Source: an uncultured Chitinophaga sp. (GTDB taxonomy: Bacteria; Bacteroidota; Bacteroidia; Chitinophagales; Chitinophagaceae). From it: a DNA stretch of 9,840 bases. The stretch is taken from positions 1 through 9,840 of the forward strand of contig NZ_CALNBI010000184.1 of NCBI RefSeq assembly GCF_937874145.1, given 5' to 3'. Below, in pieces: positions 1 to 4,803 of this stretch; position 1 is the stretch's first letter; every line of letters begins with the position of its first letter. The position numbers were made by a program, and so were the translations under genes. Below the pieces are notes generated by a model. The model did no database searches. It was not told where the DNA came from and saw only the letters and a program-made list of their open reading frames with translations.

Positions 1-352
1 ATTTCACGACATAGCTTTCGTGGCTGGTCACTTCCTGCGAGTAAATGCGGTAACGGTATTTGGTAGCCGGTTTGAGGCCTTCGATGCGCACGTTGTGCAC
101 GGTACCTTCTGTTTTTTGTCCATGTGCCGCCGCGAAATATTTCGGGCGCTCCTGTGCGTAGAAGTGCGAGCTGTCGGCCGGCGCCAGTTCCACCCAGGCG
201 ATGCCGCTTTTGTTGGTGGTCCACACGATGTTTACGCCGGTTTAGCCGAGCGATTGCAGGTAAGGGCCATGGGTGATTTTAAAGGCTTCCTGGGAAAAGG
301 TGAGCAGTGGCGTCAATAGGATCGCCAGAAAGAGTAGGGAAAAGTTTTTCAT
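1..352 (-). pseudogene. Purple acid phosphatase-like metallophosphoesterase, N-terminal part, interrupted by in-frame stop
   Basis: Reading the minus strand from the ATG at 352-350 gives a clear Sec signal peptide (MKNFSLLFLAILL..., likely cleavage after TFS, before Gln21). Then comes ITHGPYLQSLG, a TAA at codon 37 (242-244), and in the same frame TGVNIVWTTNKSGIAWVEL. The frame stays open to the window edge, passing through ERPKYFAAAHG, a VHNVRIEGLKPATKYRYRIYS stretch and QEVTSHESYVVK. This is the fibronectin-III-like N-terminal domain of Bacteroidota purple acid phosphatase/calcineurin-like phosphoesterases, whose catalytic metal-binding domain would follow outside the window. The family typically reads LGET at the break, so TAA is one base from GAA (Glu). 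Either the gene is a nonsense-inactivated pseudogene or the base is a sequencing error. If intact, it would be an exported phosphomonoesterase or phosphodiesterase. Family assignment is confident for the domain; substrate is unknown. Confidence 0.8.
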
Positions 353-362
353 CGGTAGAAAA

Positions 363-389
363 TTAACGCCGGCGGTTGGCCGGCGCTAA
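363..389. other. GC-rich hairpin in the 5' region of the phosphatase gene
   Basis: A perfect 7-bp inverted repeat (CGCCGGC at 367-373, GCCGGCG at 379-385) encloses a 5-nt loop. A further TTA/TAA pairing at 363-365 and 387-389 follows after one mismatch. It sits 10-40 bases upstream of the minus-strand phosphatase ATG. There is no proper T-run on either side (the minus strand reads TTAATTTTCTACCG before the ATG), so it is not a convincing intrinsic terminator. It could fold in the leader of the phosphatase mRNA, but the role is unknown. Confidence 0.4.
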
Positions 390-474
390 CAAGATAAGAG
401 GAAATTAGCATGAATCCCAGCGACTATGGATTTTCAGGCATGCATTATGATATGAACTGTTTAAAAGCATCGCC

Positions 475-585
475 ATGTTCCTGCCATTAATTGCATTGAT
501 TTCGTTTATAACCGTCGCCGTTCTCTTTATCGCTTTCCTGGCGCGCCGGAAGGCCCGCGATCAGGGTAACAGGCCCATCCGTTGA
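475..585 (+). CDS. Possible 36-aa single-pass membrane protein
   Basis: An ATG-to-TGA frame on the plus strand encodes 36 residues. Residues 2-22 (FLPLIALISFITVAVLFIAFL) form an uninterrupted hydrophobic stretch long enough for one membrane helix. A positively charged tail follows (ARRKARDQGNRPIR), which predicts an N-out/C-in topology by the positive-inside rule. The hydrophobic-then-basic pattern is typical of genuine small membrane proteins and unlike random translation. Its TGA (583-585) directly abuts the TCA (586-588) that is the stop of the minus-strand cytochrome c gene, so the two genes converge with no gap. No clear Shine-Dalgarno sequence or Bacteroidota promoter was seen upstream, which is not decisive in this phylum. 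I do not recognise a family. It may also be a chance frame. Confidence 0.4.
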   Translation: MFLPLIALISFITVAVLFIAFLARRKARDQGNRPIR

Positions 586-921
586 TCATCGCGGCAGCTT
601 AGGCTCCCGCTTCCTGGCTTTGAGATAGGCCATGATATGATCCAGGTCGTCCGGCGAGATCCTGGATTTATCGAATTTGGGCATCACCCCCAGTCCATGC
701 CTCACCTGGAAACGTTTAAGGAAACCCGGCGCGGGGTTATTGTTCAGCGCCGGACCCAGCCCGGCTTCGCCGCCAGGATGGCATTTGTCGCAGTGCAGCT
801 GATAGATCTTCTTGCCGGCGGCTACCGAAGCCTTTTCCGCGACAGCCGTCGAATCCGCGGGCATTCTCCTGGAAGTGCAGGATACGGCGCAAATCGCCAG
901 TATAACAAGTGCTAGTTTCAT
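586..921 (-). CDS. Small lipoprotein cytochrome c (mono-heme)
   Basis: This 111-aa protein has a short lipoprotein-type signal (MKLALVILAICAVSC, probable lipidated Cys15). It then carries one class I cytochrome c domain: the heme-binding CDKCH motif (C44, C47, H48), GLGPAL after it, the probable axial methionine at M80 in GVMPKF, and a C-terminal helix ending DDLDHIMAYLKARK. Heme would be attached covalently, and the protein would be anchored in a membrane facing the periplasm. The ATG lies one base after the TGA of the sugar dehydrogenase gene (TGAGATG), so the two are very likely co-transcribed and translationally coupled. That makes this cytochrome the natural electron acceptor of the dehydrogenase (inference). 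The length is normal for a stand-alone c-type domain. No terminator is visible after the stop. Confidence 0.92.
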   Translation of the reverse strand: MKLALVILAICAVSCTSRRMPADSTAVAEKASVAAGKKIYQLHCDKCHPGGEAGLGPALNNNPAPGFLKRFQVRHGLGVMPKFDKSRISPDDLDHIMAYLKARKREPKLPR

Positions 922-922
922 C

Positions 923-2365
923 TCAATTCTTTTTACTGATTTTCCAAACTACTCCCGTATTCCTGATGGGGCGCGTTTCACCCTTTTGCATCAACATAAT
1001 TCCAAAATCGACGATGTAAAGATTTTGACCTGATTCGTCGAAATGCACGGATACAGGCCTTTCCAGCCCACCGTGGCCGCGTTTGCTGGCAGGGCCGTTC
1101 ACTTTCCCGCGGTTTATCGCAAAGTCGTTGATCTCGCCGGTTTCCGTGTTCACGCGCACAACTTTAAAACCTACCGGTTTCAGCACTTTCCCCACACCTG
1201 CCGCCATATCGCCGAACTGCGCGATAAATGCTTCTCCCGCGAATCCGAATGAACCGCTGGTTGAAAAATCAATGCCGTTGGAAGAAGAATGGACGGCCAG
1301 TACGGCCGCGGGTTTGGGCACTTTTTTCTCCCGGTCGCGCAGCAGCGCGGAAGGGCCATGCTTGCCCGGCGGTTTGAAATAATGGATGGGCTTGCCTTCC
1401 GCGAAATCTGGCCAGCCGAACCAGTCGCCGGGATTAATTTCCCAAAGCACGTCGCCCATACCCCAGACGGGCCTGCTGCCCCGGTCGTCGCCCTGGTTCT
1501 CCGTTACGTAGAGCTTTCCCTGCGGAGAAAAGGCCAGTCCGTAAGGGTTCCGCAATCCCCAGGCTACCAGTTCCGGTTTACCGCCGTTCACGGGTATGCG
1601 GAGGATAGCGCCCGAGCAGGGAAGCCTTCCGGGAATAACCTGACCGGCCTGGGAAGCAGTATTGAAGGGCAGAAAGGCGCCGGTTACGGCCGTATCGCCT
1701 TCTGCCGGGGTCAAGGGGTTGTCGGTGGTAAAGTTGATGCCATTGAGGACGATGTCTTCACACGGAATATCGTGTAGATCCGGATGCCGCTTCAGCCAGC
1801 CGAATTCGGCGTTATCGGGGCCTACCACGCCGCTGTTGGTGAAAGTGCCGGTGCCGAAATAGATGTACCCGTTATGAATGGCGGGGCCGTTGGTATGGTG
1901 GTCTCCCTGGCCGGGCAAGCGCTCCACCAGCGTGCTGATCTTCCCGGTGGGCGATACTTTCAGGATGCGGCCTCCGTTGCGCTGGCCGCCTTCCGCGATA
2001 TAAAAATTGCCTTCATGATATTCGATGCCCGTCCATGGACCGTTCTGCTCGCCTTCGGCAATGGTTTCCGTTTTACCATCGGAGATGCGCAGAAGTTTCG
2101 GGGTATTGAAATCTTCCCCATAGGAATAACCCGCTTCGATGACGTACGCATTTCCCTTATCGTCGAAAGTAAGCGCGGTGGGGAAGTTGAGCCCTGTGGC
2201 AATGGCTTCCGACTGGTAGCCGTCGGGCAGGATGATATCGGGGGCGTGGATGCGCCGGATACTGTCGGCCCCGGCTTGTCCGCCGCCTTTGGAATGACGG
2301 CTCTGGTAACAGGCGGAGGCAAAGAGGATAACAACCATAACGAGGTAAAGTGCCCGGTTTTTCAT
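923..2365 (-). CDS. PQQ-dependent sugar dehydrogenase-like lipoprotein (GSDH/sorbosone dehydrogenase beta-propeller)
   Basis: The frame is open from 2416, but the ATG at 2363-2365 is preferred because it starts an ideal lipoprotein signal (MKNRALYLVMVVILFASAC, Cys19), giving 480 aa. The mature protein begins its propeller at LPDGYQSEAIATGLNFPT. Family-like elements follow: GDHHTNGPAIHNGYIYFGTG (about 154-173, with histidines where soluble glucose dehydrogenases keep the catalytic His), WGLRNPYGLAFSPQGKLYVTE (about 269-289, with the conserved Arg-Asn pair), and a GDDRGSRPVWGMGDVLWEINPGDWFGWPDF block. By family knowledge it would oxidise an aldose or related alcohol in the periplasm using PQQ and calcium; the actual substrate cannot be read from sequence. 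The gene is followed after one base by a cytochrome c gene, the likely electron acceptor. A terminator from the preceding operon lies upstream, so it probably has its own promoter, although I found no clear TAnnTTTG element. Confidence 0.88.
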   Translation of the reverse strand: MKNRALYLVMVVILFASACYQSRHSKGGGQAGADSIRRIHAPDIILPDGYQSEAIATGLNFPTALTFDDKGNAYVIEAGYSYGEDFNTPKLLRISDGKTETIAEGEQNGPWTGIEYHEGNFYIAEGGQRNGGRILKVSPTGKISTLVERLPGQGDHHTNGPAIHNGYIYFGTGTFTNSGVVGPDNAEFGWLKRHPDLHDIPCEDIVLNGINFTTDNPLTPAEGDTAVTGAFLPFNTASQAGQVIPGRLPCSGAILRIPVNGGKPELVAWGLRNPYGLAFSPQGKLYVTENQGDDRGSRPVWGMGDVLWEINPGDWFGWPDFAEGKPIHYFKPPGKHGPSALLRDREKKVPKPAAVLAVHSSSNGIDFSTSGSFGFAGEAFIAQFGDMAAGVGKVLKPVGFKVVRVNTETGEINDFAINRGKVNGPASKRGHGGLERPVSVHFDESGQNLYIVDFGIMLMQKGETRPIRNTGVVWKISKKN

Positions 2366-2499
2366 GACAATGGTTTTGACAGTACGTTCAAAAAACATTC
2401 CCGCCTCCGGGAGCAATAACGGCTATGGCTGAAGGGGCTGATTCGCCCGGAAATGCGCATTAAATTCAACACGCCCGGCGGCTAACAGCCGTAGCGCCA

Positions 2500-2527
2500 T
2501 AAAAAAAGCCCGCCATCCGGGCGGGCC
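2500..2527 (-). terminator. Rho-independent terminator of the glycosyltransferase/TPR/DUF4838 operon
   Basis: On the minus strand a 7-bp perfect GC stem (GCCCGCC paired with GGCGGGC, 2520-2526 with 2508-2514) with a 5-nt loop is followed by seven consecutive T (2501-2507). It lies 25 bases past the stop codon of the DUF4838 gene. The plus strand has no T-run after the stem, so it acts in one direction. It separates the upstream operon from the sugar dehydrogenase gene. Confidence 0.93.
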
Positions 2528-2550
2528 TTAGCAGGTGTATCGGTTAATAT

Positions 2551-4803
2551 TTACTGAACTATAATCTCGTCGCAGCAGATCGCCGGTTTTTTATCATTGC
2601 CCCTCCAGGCAGGCATCTGCGGCAGATGCTTCGCCGTGATGCGGAGGTACCTGGCGGTAGAGGGTTTTAATGTCAGTTGGAAGTTTTCAACGCGGGCGGC
2701 AAAGTCTTCGTCCGCCACAGCCGCAACAGGCTGAACGGCCACGGGCCGGAACGATTGCCCGTCGGTGGATGTTTCAACTACGATATTGACAGGCAGGAAA
2801 ATATTATGCCGCGCATCCTGCAGGAAGTTGATGTTTACTTTAGACAGCGCCTTCGCCGCGCCCAGGTCAATCGTGGCCACAAGATCGTTCCCATATACGA
2901 ACAGCCAGTTCAATGCAAAATCAGTGTTGCCGGTGAGCCCGTCGGTGAGCGTGGCTTCCTTTTTAGCCGTGTATTCCGGCGTGAAGGGATGCAGCAGCGT
3001 CACCTTTTTGCCGAAAGCAAGACTGGGCTGCCAGGGTTTCGCCAGGATGTTTTGCCATTCTTTCAAATAAGCCTCCGGCCCGATCCCTGCTTCCGATAAT
3101 TCCTTCACGCCCGCCTTTTGCGCCTGCTGCGCAAAGCGTTGCACCCTGGCGGCGAACTTCGGCGCGGGGGCATAACCGTTTCCGGAGGGAACGAGGTAAC
3201 CATGCTTGTCTGTTCCGTACAGCCGGGCCTGTTGCAGCACCGTGTACTCCAGCGGCAGACGGGCGTTGTAGATCCTTGCGGCCAGCTGCGCATCGCTGCC
3301 GGCGGCTTTCTCCGCCTGGTCGAGGTAGTTGGAATATTGCTCGATGGCCGCGGGGGAGAGGTAATCGTTGCGGTGGGTAACCGGGCTGCCATAAATATCC
3401 AGCGCCACCCCGGCGGTTTTCAGGTTGGCGGCGAGCGCCTTTATATATTCCGTCAGGGGCTTTGCCGCTTTGCCGTAATAAGCCGCCATGAAGCGGTGGA
3501 ACGCCGTGTCGGTGGGTTGGTGCGGCTGCCAGAGCGCTCCGGCCTGGAGGTACGCATTCAATTCGGCCATATCGGAATACGTTTCGCCGCTCCCTTGTGA
3601 AAAAACGCCCTTCACCCCGTTATCCGCAAAATACTGCAGGTTCTGCTGCAGCAGGAAATAATCCGGGAAAGGCGCGAGGTAATTGGTGAACTGGGTAGTG
3701 TAATCCCAGATGAATATATTGCCGGTTACTTTCTTCCAGTCCTGCAGCGCTTTGCGGAACCCCGCCGCGGAGGGCTCTTCCGCCAGCGGCCGGTGCCGGT
3801 AGGCATCGATGCTGCTGAGCATGATGATGACGTTGCCCGCAGGTTTTGTAACGGCCGGCGGCTGGATGGTGTACGTATAGGCGAGTGTGGTGAACTGCTT
3901 ATCGGGGAATTGCGCGGCGATCCGGTTCACGAACCGGATGAGCGAACCCGCGTGCGTACCTTCTTCCTTATCGGCGAGGGCACACTGGTCGCAGGTGCAG
4001 TAACCGGCACCGTCTTCAGGCGAAATGCTCCAGTACAGCGCGTCCGGGTTATCGGCCATGGCTTTTTTGAAGTAAGCGGTAGCGATGCGGAACACCTGTT
4101 CGTTGCTGAGGCAGAGCTGCGTGGCGCGCCGCTTGCCGTTTACGAAGGCATAATATTCCGGGTGCGCGGCGAAGTGTTCTTTCGGCGGCACCAGTTTGAA
4201 GTAGGAATGCCCCCACAGCCCCCACAGGTCCTCGAAACTATGCAGCTTATGCCATTCCTGGTATTCCGGCTCGAGCGGGGCAGGGTAGTAGGTTTCGCGG
4301 TAAACGAACTGCGGCACCTGGCGGTCGGTGAGGTGTTGGGAGAGGGTGAGCCGCGATTTTTTAGGTACCACCGGCGGCCCTTGCGCCGGCTTGCGGCAAC
4401 CGAAATACTGATCGAGCAGGGTATATACACCGTAGATAACGCCTTTGCCGCTGCCGCCGCGGATGTAGACATGCTGATCGCCGGTGGCGATAACAAACCC
4501 TTCGCCCGCGATCTTTTCTTCCCCAATCGAGCCAGACTGCCCGGTGTTGCCGATGAAGATGGCGGGCTCGCCGGCCTTCCAGTTGTTTTCAGTCACCACT
4601 GCCAGCTGCGCGCCGCTGATCTGTTGTACATACTTGCGAAGGATATCCGCTGCGCGGGTCTCCGCCTTCGTGGCTTCCGCGGGCAATACGATCTGGTGCC
4701 GCGCCTTGCCTTTGTCCGTCAGCACGATTTCTCCGGCCGGCTGGCAGCCGGGTTGTATCCACATCATCAGCGAAAGGAAAAGTGCGTTCATCATATGCCC
4801 CAT
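2551..4803 (-). CDS. DUF4838 glycoside hydrolase-like exported protein
   Basis: This 750-aa protein starts with a hydrophobic export signal (NALFLSLMMWIQPGC, possible lipidated Cys20). Residues about 25-155 resemble the alpha/beta N-terminal domain of GH20/GH67 enzymes: AADILRKYVQQISG, AIFIGNT, then HVYIRGGSGKGVIYGVYTLL and DQYFGC. Residues about 165-440 match the DUF4838 TIM-barrel-like domain, with WGHS, HPEYYAFVNGKR, QLCLSN, and a SPEDGAGYCTCDQC block (261-274) that has acidic E263/D264 and clustered cysteines. A helical region follows, then a discoidin-like beta-sandwich (about 595-750: ATLTDGLTG, NWLFVYGNDLVATIDLG, ARYLRITAKHLP). It is probably an exported glycosidase or carbohydrate-binding enzyme; the substrate is unknown. 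The ATG overlaps the stop of the TPR gene by one base (TGATG, 4801-4805), which supports this start over the Met codons at positions 4 and 5 and implies translational coupling. It is the last gene of the operon, followed by a terminator. Confidence 0.87.
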   Translation of the reverse strand: MGHMMNALFLSLMMWIQPGCQPAGEIVLTDKGKARHQIVLPAEATKAETRAADILRKYVQQISGAQLAVVTENNWKAGEPAIFIGNTGQSGSIGEEKIAGEGFVIATGDQHVYIRGGSGKGVIYGVYTLLDQYFGCRKPAQGPPVVPKKSRLTLSQHLTDRQVPQFVYRETYYPAPLEPEYQEWHKLHSFEDLWGLWGHSYFKLVPPKEHFAAHPEYYAFVNGKRRATQLCLSNEQVFRIATAYFKKAMADNPDALYWSISPEDGAGYCTCDQCALADKEEGTHAGSLIRFVNRIAAQFPDKQFTTLAYTYTIQPPAVTKPAGNVIIMLSSIDAYRHRPLAEEPSAAGFRKALQDWKKVTGNIFIWDYTTQFTNYLAPFPDYFLLQQNLQYFADNGVKGVFSQGSGETYSDMAELNAYLQAGALWQPHQPTDTAFHRFMAAYYGKAAKPLTEYIKALAANLKTAGVALDIYGSPVTHRNDYLSPAAIEQYSNYLDQAEKAAGSDAQLAARIYNARLPLEYTVLQQARLYGTDKHGYLVPSGNGYAPAPKFAARVQRFAQQAQKAGVKELSEAGIGPEAYLKEWQNILAKPWQPSLAFGKKVTLLHPFTPEYTAKKEATLTDGLTGNTDFALNWLFVYGNDLVATIDLGAAKALSKVNINFLQDARHNIFLPVNIVVETSTDGQSFRPVAVQPVAAVADEDFAARVENFQLTLKPSTARYLRITAKHLPQMPAWRGNDKKPAICCDEIIVQ

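Noticed and set aside
20..319. Plus-strand 99-codon frame at the left end
   Set aside because: It is antisense to the phosphatase N-terminal domain, which reads as a family-typical protein on the minus strand.
2366..2416. Upstream ATG extending the sugar dehydrogenase by 17 residues
   Set aside because: The extension would bury the lipoprotein signal behind a charged segment; the ATG at 2363-2365 gives a normal signal and Cys19.
1784..2419. Plus-strand 211-codon frame opposite the sugar dehydrogenase
   Set aside because: No recognisable domain, and it fully overlaps a gene with signal peptide and family motifs.
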